NCBI GenBank assembly: GCA_034696485.1
Contig: JAQIWT010000619.1
Location: 1 to 17,085, forward strand
Direction of reading: 5' to 3'
Length of the DNA: 17,085 nt
From: Isohypsibius dastychi
Lineage: Eukaryota > Tardigrada > Eutardigrada > Parachela > Isohypsibiidae
Position numbers and translations under genes: made by a program. This document shows, in pieces, positions 1 through 14,013 of this stretch (its first letter is position 1; the number at the start of each line of letters is the position of its first letter). The notes under the pieces were generated by a model that was not told the DNA's origin, ran no database searches, and worked only from the letters and a program-made list of their open reading frames with translations.

Positions 1-678
1 TTTCAGTCGCATGGATTTGACATGGGAAAACTGACACGCGAAATGATTGATCTAAGCATTCTTATGAAGTACCTCGACCCGGCTTTGAAGTCCTATATTG
101 GTATTGGAGAGACTGGTCGCGTTTTATCGGTTCGGGTTTGTTAACTTTTGTGTTCTAGATGCAAATGATCCAAAGTTATACTTCTGCTTCCGGTGGCTGT
201 TGGTGCAGTTTAAACGCGAGTTCAGCTTTGATGATATCATGAGATTGTGGGAGGTGAGTTTCGGATTTTCATAATTCAGATGGAGTTCAACCATAACGAA
301 GCGTTGTTGACGTTAGATCTTCTGGACTGATCTCCCATGTAAGAATTTCCATCTGATCTTTGCATATGCAATTCTGGATTCAGAAAAGAATACGCTCACG
401 GAAAACCGATTTTCTGCCACAGAAATCTTGCGTGTAAGTTGTTTCAAATCATATTTCTGTATATTCTTATAAAAAGTGTGTTTTAGCATGTCAACGATTT
501 ATCCATGAATATCAACCTGGAAGAGCTTTTGAAGCGTGCAGAAAGTATATATCTTCAGCTGATTGGTTCAGAAGAACTACCAACTGCATTACGTCATGTT
601 ATCGGATTGCCGCCGCTACCATCAGATCAAAACTCCGATGTCAATCCAGAAGGATACTACGATGAATCTGGAAACTGA
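1..678 (+). CDS. TBC1D15/17-like Rab GTPase-activating protein, C-terminal part (5' end outside window)
   Basis: Exons 1-100, 159-253, 317-433 and 487-678 (stop TGA 676-678) join in phase across three short GT-AG introns of 58, 63 and 53 bp, giving 167 visible residues. The second exon reads YFCFRWLLVQFKREFSFDD followed by RLWE, and the third begins FWTDLPCKNFHL. This is the hallmark C-terminal half of the TBC domain in the TBC1D15/TBC1D17/GYP7 group, which stimulates GTP hydrolysis by Rab proteins, Rab7 among others in TBC1D15. The catalytic arginine and glutamine fingers lie upstream of the window and cannot be checked. After the domain comes the family's helical tail and a short acidic end (YYDESGN). 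The first six bases, TTTCAG, could be an intron acceptor or coding, since both keep the frame. The gene converges on the secreted-peptide gene, with 255 bp between the stop codons. The family is well supported; which paralogue is less certain. Confidence 0.9.
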
Positions 679-933
679 TCTTGACTAAATGGTGATGCCT
701 GGTGCCATTTTCTGCAAGGTTCTTGGCATAGCTCTTTAGATAAAGCTTCTCGTTTGCGGTAGTTTTTATTTTATCGATTTCGTTTCCGATTTATACAGAA
801 ATTATAATATTCAAATAATTCTACACTTTGGTCATCAGGAATCGAAGAAATATGTCAGTTCAGTTCGTTTTGTAAAACAAGGACCGTTCAGAACAGTGAC
901 AAAATCAACAGGAATCGTTCGGTATTTACAGAT
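679..933. other. Convergent 3' flanks of the TBC and secreted-peptide genes
   Basis: 255 bp lie between two stop codons facing each other. It is AT-rich and I see no ORF in it. It must hold both 3' UTRs. A TTTATT on the plus strand at 765-770 is an AATAAA for the minus-strand gene. For the TBC gene I see only weak variants, such as GATAAA near 739. Confidence 0.6.
765..770 (-). terminator. Candidate poly(A) signal AATAAA of the secreted-peptide gene
   Basis: TTTATT on the plus strand reads AATAAA on the minus strand, about 165 bases after the stop of the gene at 934-1588. Position and strand fit a short 3' UTR. The call rests on the hexamer alone. Confidence 0.4.
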
Positions 934-1588
934 TTACTGTCGTGACTCGCAGAGTGCTCGAAAGAGATCCCAGTTGCAAAAATGTGTACGAGGATGTGGG
1001 CGCTGAACAACCAGCTTTTCATGCGTCTTCCTCGGAGGAACTTGCCGTTTCATACGAGTTTCATCGAATTTTATGTGGTCTGGGCTCATGAACTCCTCGT
1101 TTGTTAGTTGGGTCCGGTGGCGCCTAAGTTTTCCTGAAAAGTCCATTATATGGCGAATTCCTTCGGATCAGTTTTTTAGTAAATTCATTGCACTTTAAAG
1201 TAGATTTTGGTATAGTAATCGGAGTTCTCTTGGTGTTTTTTTAATGGGAGAAAACTGTTCACAAAAACTCACCGCGTATCTTGCCATTATTTTCCGGATC
1301 TGAAGAGCGCTCATTTTCCGAAAACCAAGTCATAAAATCCTCTTCCGTTGAAATGCTTCTTTTGGACATATAATGCGTGCATTGGTTCATAAATTCTGCA
1401 ATGTAACATAGTTGATGTAAAGTGTTAACATGACTTCGTACCTAGAAAGACGCTGACATCCAAATGTTTACACTAAAAGGTCACTTACGTCGGACGGTGT
1501 CACGATCGCAGGCGGCAGCCGTAATATCCAAGCAGTACAACATGATAACGAAGAAGGCAACAAGAAGTTTGTTACTGGAGAAATCCAT
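934..1588 (-). CDS. Secreted peptide-hormone-like precursor, 140 aa, family not recognised
   Basis: Exons, in transcript order, are 1588-1489, 1395-1273 and 1133-934. Both introns (93 and 139 bp) have GT-AG ends and both are phase 1, so the frame is continuous from ATG 1588 to TAA 936-934. Residues 1-26 are a clear signal peptide: basic start, hydrophobic core LLVAFFVIMLYC, then ITAA before a likely cut. The predicted mature part begins with C27 and has C39 (C-x11-C), K45R46, a linker of about 55 residues with IRGKLRR near 73-79, K103R104, then a 36-residue tail from Q105 with C127 and C136 (HFCNWDLFRALCESRQ, C-x8-C). Cysteine spacing and the phase-1 intron in the linker recall an insulin-type B-C-A precursor, but the A-chain CC pair is absent. 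Alternatives are an unrelated disulfide neuropeptide or a small secreted defence peptide. The gene model is fairly secure; the function is unknown. Confidence 0.72.
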
Positions 1589-2189
1589 TCGGGTTTCACT
1601 GACAAACAGTGTCAATCGAGATAAAAGTGAACGATGAATTTGGAATAGAGATGAAACCTTGTTGAACTAAATTTCGATTCTCAGAAACGACATGCTCGGT
1701 AACCCAAATAAGATCTTCCGGTGAACTCGTTACGCGTTCTAGTCTATATGATGGAATGCTCTTGCATAGACTTATTGGTCGGAATTCCGGTGGATTCACC
1801 CAGATGCGAATTCTTTGGCTCGAACCGTCCTCGCATTATTCCGACAAATTCCTTGTCCAGCAAAACATGTTATGTTCCTATGGCCGATCAAAATTTTTGC
1901 AGCGCCATCCAGTGCCAACTAAACGAAACTATTCTGAAAAGCCTAATTCACCAAATTTGTCAGGAACAAAAACAACTGACTTCAATTCGCTGAAAATATT
2001 TCATTATCGATTCTTGCTCATTCACAAAAGCGATGCATGGAACATGGAGCTTTATCGGTCAACGTGAAATATACAGCCGTATTCATCACCATAAAATTCG
2101 GCACATTCCAGTGTACAACAAAATCTAGATTCCCACGGACCCAAGATGCAGGTCGAAATAAAAAATCTTAAAACCATCAGCTATTATTG
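1589..2189. other. Spacer between the Pol III 3' end and the secreted-peptide start
   Basis: 601 bp between two minus-strand genes in tandem. It must hold the 3' UTR of the Pol III gene and the promoter and 5' UTR of the peptide gene. Overlapping ORFs of about 65-100 codons in three frames run through 1596-2067, but none shows a recognisable domain, splice pattern or convincing start. I see no clear TATA box or repeat. Confidence 0.5.
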
Positions 2190-7295
<5,106 letters not shown>

Positions 7296-8246
7296 TCCGT
7301 GTAACTTCTGCATGGCATGAATGTTCGATGTTGGTTTCAGTGGCATTAAGAGGGGCATTTTCGATGTAACGGAGTGATGATTCGCCAGAGAAGGTCTGTG
7401 GCCAGGAATACCATGAAACTTCACATCAGGTGGGAGTTCAGTTTCCAATTTCGCCATGGCTTCAGGTACGCCGGATGGATAAGGTAATAAACCGCGCAGA
7501 TGCAATGAATATTTACCAAAACGTAAGAACCTTTAAGAAGCAACCACACAACCTCTAGACTTTTGGGAAAGAGATATCTGGAAGCCACAACAAACGAGCT
7601 GGTGCAATTTACGTATCTCCAACTCCAATCTCCATTCGCTGATGTAAACCAAGTACTGTATGACTTCTTTTGGGGTTTACGCTTACAAGGGGCTGAACGT
7701 TTTCTTGACTGACACCCCTACGCTGCTGAGTTTCCGCATTTTGTATTCGACAATTATTGAACGGAATAATTAATTGCTCGTGTTCGAATGTTGGTTTTGT
7801 TTTTTTCGAAGAGCATGCACTTGAAGACGTCAACTTTAATGAACCGACTTGGATTGGCAGCCAGAATATTCTTTCAGGGGAATTTCACAAAAACGCGAAA
7901 AGCTAAGCAGCTGAGCTGAATATGACTGGCTAATCTTAACATGTATGCAGGTTTAAAACACCTGATTATTCACGGGATCATTTCCATAAAATTTGAAAAA
8001 ATCTGCGACCAGATATGTCAGTACCCGGTCTAATCAACCAAATCAGGAACAGGTTTCATGTGAACAATTATACTGCACACTATAAGATCATTCGGAACTT
8101 GAAAATGGGGAACTGCAGAATTTGTAGCACATCGCCGGTTCCATAGAGGAATTTTGCGGGGCATAGACTGGAGGCGCGGGAACGGGGACTTTTAATTTCG
8201 AGGGACTAACAGCTTCGTAACAAGATTACTCCGCCAACAAATAATC
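7296..8246. other. Spacer between the Pol III start and the insulin-like gene's 3' end
   Basis: About 950 bp. Immediately upstream of the chosen Pol III start, the same frame stays open to a possible acceptor at 7531. Its phase fits a second open stretch at 7833-7613 (minus), which ends at a GTAAAT donor. No domain is recognisable in either. The rest should contain the Pol III promoter and the 3' UTR of the insulin-like gene. I see no TATA box or repeat that I would defend. Confidence 0.5.
8191..8196 (-). terminator. Candidate poly(A) signal ATTAAA of the insulin-like gene
   Basis: TTTAAT on the plus strand reads ATTAAA, the commonest variant signal, about 50 bases after the stop codon of the insulin-like precursor. 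It is supported by position and hexamer only. Confidence 0.35.
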
Positions 8247-9024
8247 TCATCTTTGCCGGTACGGTATATTATCGTAGTCTTGTAGCCTCGAGTCCAACAA
8301 TGGTGATATATCGAAATTCCCCAGTTTGGAAATGGTGTCTTGATATCTTCCATTGCGAGGTTTACCGGAAGGTGCAGACGCGGCAGGTGCATCCTGCTGG
8401 GGCGGCAGCGATTGAGAAAACTTTGAACCGGATAACTGCAAAAACAAAACACGAGTTAGACACATTTATTTCATCTACGCTATTCAAATTACCTTAAATG
8501 TGACTTCTAGGATAAAATTTAATATTTTAAAAATGTATTCTTGAAATCGCAATAAAATTGATTACTAAGTAAATTGTCTTTCAAAGCGAGACACTGCAAT
8601 CTTTTTGACAGTGACAACTCACCTCTGGCACCGCGGGTTTCAGGGAAAATACTGAGGACATAAATGAGTTTTCATTATTCGCCGGGGCACTTCCGCAATA
8701 ACTCAACAAGGTCGGTACGTCACAGGCTTTCGTGCAACACTCTTGAGCAACGCCGCCGGAATTGATTTCACGGGCAGTTCGCAACCTGACATCTCTGGCT
8801 GTAAATAAGAAAATAAATTAAAATGAATACAAAGAAACCCGGAAATTGTAATCGCAAAATAGCTTACCAGCTCGGGACTTGTAAGTTCCTTGACAGAGGA
8901 GTCTCAAAGCATCCGCCAAATTACTGCCGCAAAGCCTCCGGTTGGCCGCCGAAGCATGAGAAAATATTATTGAAATCAGGAATAATATTATCTGGGCCGT
9001 ATGCAGTTTCGATAAACGGGCCAT
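8247..9024 (-). CDS. Insulin/IGF-like peptide precursor, 173 aa
   Basis: Coding exons in order are 9024-8868, 8798-8623 and 8435-8247; introns of 69 bp (phase 1) and 187 bp (phase 0) have GT-AG ends. Residues 1-26 form a signal peptide (IILFLISIIFSHASA). The B domain carries RLCGSNLADALRLLC with C32 and C44 (C-x11-C). The A domain carries GGVAQECCTKACDVPTLLSYCG with C73, C74, C78 and C87 (CC-x3-C-x8-C). These are exactly the six insulin cysteines. The phase-1 intron in the C domain is the position known for the superfamily. The C domain is only about 20 residues, with furin-like R-A-A-R and R-T-A-R sites but no KR, and an extension of about 85 residues follows the A domain. This resembles IGF B-C-A-D-E layout more than classic insulin. 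It should be a secreted ligand of an insulin-receptor-type kinase. An in-frame ATG at 9090 would add 22 residues ahead of the signal sequence; a splice acceptor at 9074-9072 argues for the later start. Confidence 0.93.
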
Positions 9025-9071
9025 CGCAATGAATGTTGACCAGAATCCACGGGACAAATTGAGTAGGTGAT

Positions 9072-9286
9072 CTGAAAACGAGAAAAACATCCATGAGAAT
9101 CCGACGCCGAAAGAAATTAGTTGAAAACGCCATAAAGTGCACTTTTTGGGATACAGCCGAAAGCGGAGCTAATAAATATTTAGCTGCTGCAATTACGTGT
9201 AGCCACATTGTCCGGCGCAATGGATAACTGCTCCTCAATGAACCTTTTGTTTCTACTTACTTCTCATGCCAGCAACGGGCTTTATA
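9072..9286 (-). promoter_or_regulatory. Possible promoter and leader intron of the insulin-like gene
   Basis: On the minus strand, TATAAA lies at 9286-9281, a strong donor GTAAGTAG begins at 9260, and a good acceptor (CGTTTTCAG) ends at 9072, 47 bases before the ATG. Either a leader intron 9260-9072 or a TATA-driven start near 9255 is possible. The two do not fit together easily, because the start would fall inside the intron. Removing 9260-9072 would delete an upstream out-of-frame ATG near 9095. Confidence 0.3.
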
Positions 9287-10473
9287 CGTTGAAACACGAC
9301 AGTTTGCATTATTGATATTTGGAAGAAATAATTCTGGTTCAAAAATCGAATGCGTGACTGGATCAGAACATTTTAACAAGTTGAAGTAGTAATTCTTTTA
9401 CTCATCCTTACAATATATCTGGTTTAATACAGTATTTTGGTTTTATCATTCTCCGTATCCTAACGGATTGTTATTCCTTTTAAAGTTGTTTTTTCGAGTT
9501 CTCGGACGACCATAAATAAGAGCACATAGGATGTGAAAGGATAGCCACGCGGACAGAGAAACAATGAACAATCGCGGTGGATCTTTTGAGGGAAAAGGTG
9601 TTGATCCGTTCTTGTGGCAATGGCCGAGTTGGATTAAAGATAGTCAATTGGAAACAAAAGTTTAATAGCGATTTAGAGATGTCGCACTTTGATGACAATT
9701 GTATTGCGGCCCGGTCAGTTTTCAGTAAATGAACTGACAAACAAGTGCTCCCTCTTGTTTATCTTCACAAGCCAGACTCCTCATGTCCTGCATTTTACCA
9801 AAACCAAAAGTCAATACTAATTCGTGAACATATTAGATATTGAAAAAATCGGTGCGATTAAATTAACTGGAAATAGAACGCAACCAATCCTGGTGACGGA
9901 TATGAGCTTGGTCGAAAGCAGATTTGTTACTGCGAAAAATTACTGCTAAAACTGTTCTTGTACTTCAGGAATTATTTTCATTGATTTTAGCTGTTAATGT
10001 TCGGGATAGCTATCGTTCAATTAAAGTTGTAAATATAAATACTAATCCGGTGTCTTACCAATAAGAACACTCCTATGCAACAAAGTGCAGCCGGCAAATA
10101 TAACGAAAATCAATTGGAATGTAAATCTCGGTTAAATCCATTGCAAATTCCAGCGATAATATCGTATCGGGAGTCATTCTTCTCAACATTTAAAAAGCTC
10201 CAGAAAATTGGTTTATCCGGCAGGTGGAAGAGTATAACCAAGATGTCAACAAATTGACCAGTGGCGAAGATGGACTCGATGTCGGTTGAGAACTGAAGCT
10301 AACTGATTAGTGCGGCGTCTTAGCAAGTGTGCAAGGAGAAGGGGGGAGACGTGCCTAACAAACCTTTAATGATTTGTTAAATTCAGAAATGTTGCTTTAC
10401 GGCTGGCAGGATCATAAAAGCAATTCCCTCTTCGTTCCCCTTCCCTTTTCTATTTGATCCGCCCCTCGTTGAC

Positions 10474-10653
10474 ATGAAATGCTGCCGATCTTGGTCAAGT
10501 AATTTTACCGCTAAATTTGTTTACTTCGTCTACCTATTGTTGCATGGAACATCTGCATTGTCAACCGTAGCAAATATGACGCTTCCTCTCAATTGCCAAT
10601 GTCAGTTGAACCTCACCCCGAATTCCTACCATGACCTTTCATCAAACGCTTGA
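10474..10653 (+). CDS. Hypothetical 59-aa ORF with a signal-peptide-like N-terminus
   Basis: A single open frame from ATG 10474 to TGA 10651-10653. Residues 1-30 look like a secretory signal: basic and polar start (MKCCRSWSSN), hydrophobic core FVYFVYLLLHG, then TSALS. The short remainder has a C-x-C pair and two N-x-T sequons (NMT, NLT). A GTCAGT donor-like site at codon 43 (phase 1) could splice onward to an open stretch at 10917-11038, preceded by a TTGTCAG acceptor of matching phase. I recognise no family. It could be a small secreted protein, a first exon, or chance. Confidence 0.25.
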   Translation: MKCCRSWSSNFTAKFVYFVYLLLHGTSALSTVANMTLPLNCQCQLNLTPNSYHDLSSNA

Positions 10654-11559
10654 ATGGGATAGCTGTTTGAAAATGGTCACAACAATCTTTTTAATTTGAA
10701 AATATCGGCATGATTTCGTCGAATTCTGGGAGCGTCGATTATGTTTTGTCACCATAACAGGCAGGATGAAAACAACCTGTAGAGTCATGCCGTGTCGCTA
10801 ACGCTGTCAACAAGTTTATACCAAGCCGGCGACCATGGAACAGCTGGATGATCAGCGGTATTAATTCGTTTGTCCCACCACCGGAAGAAATCCAAAACCA
10901 CGCAAAAAATTGTCAGATTACATTTCGTTTATGAAAACGACTCCCCGAGAGCTGTTTGACGAAAACGGCGAACGTGAGCCGTCTTTGCACGCCGTAAAAG
11001 GTCACAAACAGCCGGCGGCATCAAGCAGATCTGATTGACTGGATATTGTTAATTTACAGTATATCATTTATGCACTTGGCGAATTATAACACGTGGCAAT
11101 ATTTCGCCCTAATTATGGCCGCGCTAATTAGTGGGGCCTGCCTAATCAACAGCTCCTCTTAACGACTGCCGCTTGTTGTTGCAATATAGTCCGTCTTCAA
11201 AAACGCCGCCTGTCTGATACTATTTAGCCAGACAAATGACTTGATTGTTCATCAATTAAGTCGGCCCAACTAATCTACTCTACTTGCTTGTATATTTTAA
11301 CTAAATAACTACCTAAAGCAGCTCCACAAACAAACGTGGCGTGGCTGAACCTCCAGATTCGCACTCGCGTGTACGGTAGGTAGCAGAGTGGCGCTAGCAA
11401 TATCGGAAATTAAATGAGTAATAAATGCGCCGTCAGCCATGTTGAACATCAACAAAAAACGAAATCAGCGGTCAAAATAAATACACAGTTTCGTCAATAT
11501 TTACGACAAGCGGTGACGTTGGAAAATATGTCCGTGTTATTTTTTGCAGCGTTTTGACC

Positions 11560-11585
11560 GAGTCAAACATTTGCCTGTTTGATTC
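11560..11585. repeat. Short inverted repeat (10-bp stem, 6-base loop)
   Basis: GAGTCAAACA and TGTTTGATTC pair along ten positions, with one G-T pair and a TTTGCC loop. It lies in the gene-poor interval with no T-run beside it. It is probably incidental, or a palindromic protein site. Confidence 0.4.
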
Positions 11586-13102
11586 ACCACAAATTATCGT
11601 TAAAAAAAATATGTCCGATACTGACTTGTTTATTAAAGATATACCTAATTTTGTGGTAATCCGTAAATTAAATGTTTATTCCAAAAACACTCAATAAATC
11701 TATTAACCAGCTGAAGATGTTTTGGTTCAACTCACCTTCAAATATGCTCGAATCCAGCGAGCAAAAACCAGGAACAGTTAGGGAAGTTCGGTGCAGCGGA
11801 ACTTTGATGTCCAAAGAGAAAAAATATCACGGAAGCGAACCAACCATTTTCCAAAAATTAAATTTTAAACAACCAGCGCGCGACTGTAAGTTGGACTTGT
11901 CCGCACGCAGCTGGAATTTGCTCAGGTTTTATGAATGAAATGAAACTACGAACATTGAGCCTGCGTATCCATATTTATATCCCGGTGAGCGGAAAATTTC
12001 TTTAAACTTGCAGCAATTTTCCTAAACAATAATGAGTCTCCACCTTTTATAATTACGTTTCCCCGAATGACTAATCGGCGCAGAATTGGTCCTACCGATG
12101 CGGTAAGCACCAAGCACTTTGTAATGGAAATTATTTATAACGCAGAACAGGAAACGTTGACGTTTGACAGATTTGATGACGATGTCCAATATTTTCCATC
12201 AGAAAACGCGTTTCTGACAACAACAAGAACTTCTTTAGAGAACAAGAATTCGCAACGATTCGTTCATCACTTCAATTTTCCGACACTGGAGCACGCACTT
12301 CTGACAACCAAAAAATATCACGCCACACAAATATGTATTGTGTCTCCATTCAAAAACAAGAAAAGTGTTTTTTCGTGTAATTACAAGTTTTTAAGGTAAA
12401 CAATCGGCTTTTCTAATGTCGCGAAACCGCTGTTCGGCGTACGCTAATATATCAACTGGTGACTACTCGGTACGTATCAGTAATAGTTTCTTGCGGTGGT
12501 TAAATTTATCCCATCCGTTATCGAATTAAAATATCCTCCCTGGATAAGCAGGAACGGAATATGTCCTACAAATTTTAAGAAATATGTTTTGCTCGGATCA
12601 TTTCCGTTCTTGATGACTTAACCTACTGATCTAATTTCGAGGGTCCACTGTAGAAACAAAACCAAAATCAATGTAATCAAACTCAACCGGACCGAAAGGC
12701 AATCAATAAAGCTGTTTTCACGTGATGATGGAGGCGAGCAAAGATATCTGAATGTACCGACCATATCAAGTACCGCAATAGTGCTTTACTGACAGATGCG
12801 ATTTTGGTTTTTTTTCTGGTTGGTGATACACAATTCATAACAGGATGCTCAACAGGATTTATTCTAAAAATTGACGCGATCAAATATGAATATAAAAATA
12901 AACAACCGAGCATGCTCTCTCTGAGGCGGGAAGAGGAAATAGATAAACCACCTAAAGCCAAAACAAAAGTTCTCAGCACCAGTGGTAGCTTCTTTGGCAA
13001 GCGAACCGGAAAACGCAAAAAGCAACGTTTATCAAAATCAGTTAGGATTCGTTGATTTTTGATACGATTGTTTGAAAATTACATATTCATCATCAAGGTA
13101 CC

Positions 13103-13124
13103 ACCAAATTCTATTCAATTTGGT
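13103..13124. repeat. Short inverted repeat (8-bp stem, 6-base loop)
   Basis: ACCAAATT, loop CTATTC, AATTTGGT: a perfect 8-bp stem that does not extend outward, so it is too short for a microRNA precursor. It lies about 0.9 kb upstream of the coiled-coil gene. Confidence 0.45.
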
Positions 13125-14013
13125 AGCACTGTATGCACATACATAAACTGCGGCAGACAGTCGATGCATAATTTCCATATTTGATGCAAATACTGCCGAT
13201 TGATAGTTCAGTACTACAGAAACCAGTCAGCGAAACAGCCGGAAAACGTTTTCTAGATACTACATCTCAAGCAGACGCTATGGACATGAAGCAAACATCC
13301 CGTGAACCATTTTATTTGTAAAATATTATTGTTACATTACAGATGCCAATTGCCTATCATATTCAATCTGCCGTTCTGTCGGGACGTTTATGCAGAAAAT
13401 CGCTAAAAAATTCAGTCGAAAAATCCGCAACAAATCATGGCACTTTTCGAACCGGACAGCGGACCGACAACCATAAAAGAATCACACAAAAAACTCAATC
13501 ATTTCTTACGCTTAATTTTCGGGTGTAAAATGTTTTCTGTTGTGAAAAAGCAAGTTCAGCTATTTTAATGTGACCTTGCCGGCCAATTTCCAGACCCGTC
13601 AACAGCGTGCCAACGCAAATAAACCGTCTTACGCAAAAACAACCAGAAAAACAACAGCTTCTGAACCACTCGATCGCAACATTTGTTACCTGATCTGAGC
13701 AAGAAACTATCGCGGTCGGGCACGCGATGTGCTCCGATGACGACCCCTTTAAACCAACCAATGTCCGAAAGTATAAGCTTGTACTACTAGTTCATTAAGC
13801 TGAACTGTAAGGATAGTTGGCAACGATTACCTTCAAACCTCACTAATCAGATATTTTGGTGCTTGATCAGCTTTCGCGGATCGTTTGTCGCAAGTAATCA
13901 ACCTCAACTCCCTCCATGGCCATATTTCATCATGTGTTGCTCAGGTATTATTCAAAACAACATGATTGTCATCGAGTACAATACCGGCGAGCAATTTACA
14001 CCAAATTTTGAAG

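Larger units (their letters stand above)
9287..14013. other. Long gene-poor interval between divergent genes
   Basis: About 4.7 kb without a gene I can support, in contrast to the tightly packed rest of the window. It separates the insulin-like gene (minus) from the coiled-coil gene (plus), so it probably holds the control DNA of both. ORFs of 60-111 codons occur at 9480-9740 (-), 10075-10257 (+), 11672-11938 (+), 12067-12399 (+), 12683-13018 (-), 12804-13055 (+), 13343-13528 (+) and 13495-13761 (-). None has a recognised domain, and several lack an ATG. I see no tRNA, rRNA, CRISPR or transposon ends. Shorter points of interest are listed separately. Confidence 0.5.

Noticed and set aside
934-1133. 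Possible elevenin, because of C-x8-C with Phe in the middle
   Set aside because: Elevenin sits directly after the signal peptide and ends C-R-G. Here the loop is at the very C-terminus, followed by ESRQ, so spacing alone is not enough.
1721-2067. Two overlapping plus-strand ORFs of 90 and 103 codons, one rich in cysteine
   Set aside because: No signal peptide, no recognisable motif and no splice pattern. They overlap each other in different frames, as chance ORFs do, and lie in the 3' flank of Pol III.
8192-9238. Other long ORFs in alternative frames over the insulin-like exons
   Set aside because: They run through the splice sites that the insulin frame uses and have no family signal. The insulin cysteine pattern fixes the correct frame.
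10517-12402. FOXO-type sites (TTGTTTAC near 10517, GTAAACA near 12396) as insulin feedback elements
   Set aside because: Seven-base sites are expected about this often by chance in 4.7 kb, and they are not clustered.
12683-13055. Minus-strand hydrophobic ORF (12683-13018) and plus-strand basic ORF (12804-13055)
   Set aside because: Both begin at TTG rather than ATG and overlap one another. The splice phases I tried from the ORF ending at 12399 into the plus-strand frame do not match.
13495-13761. Cysteine-rich minus-strand ORF
   Set aside because: No ATG start, no signal peptide, and the cysteines do not form a known pattern. A donor-like GTAACA lies within it, but no partner exon was found.
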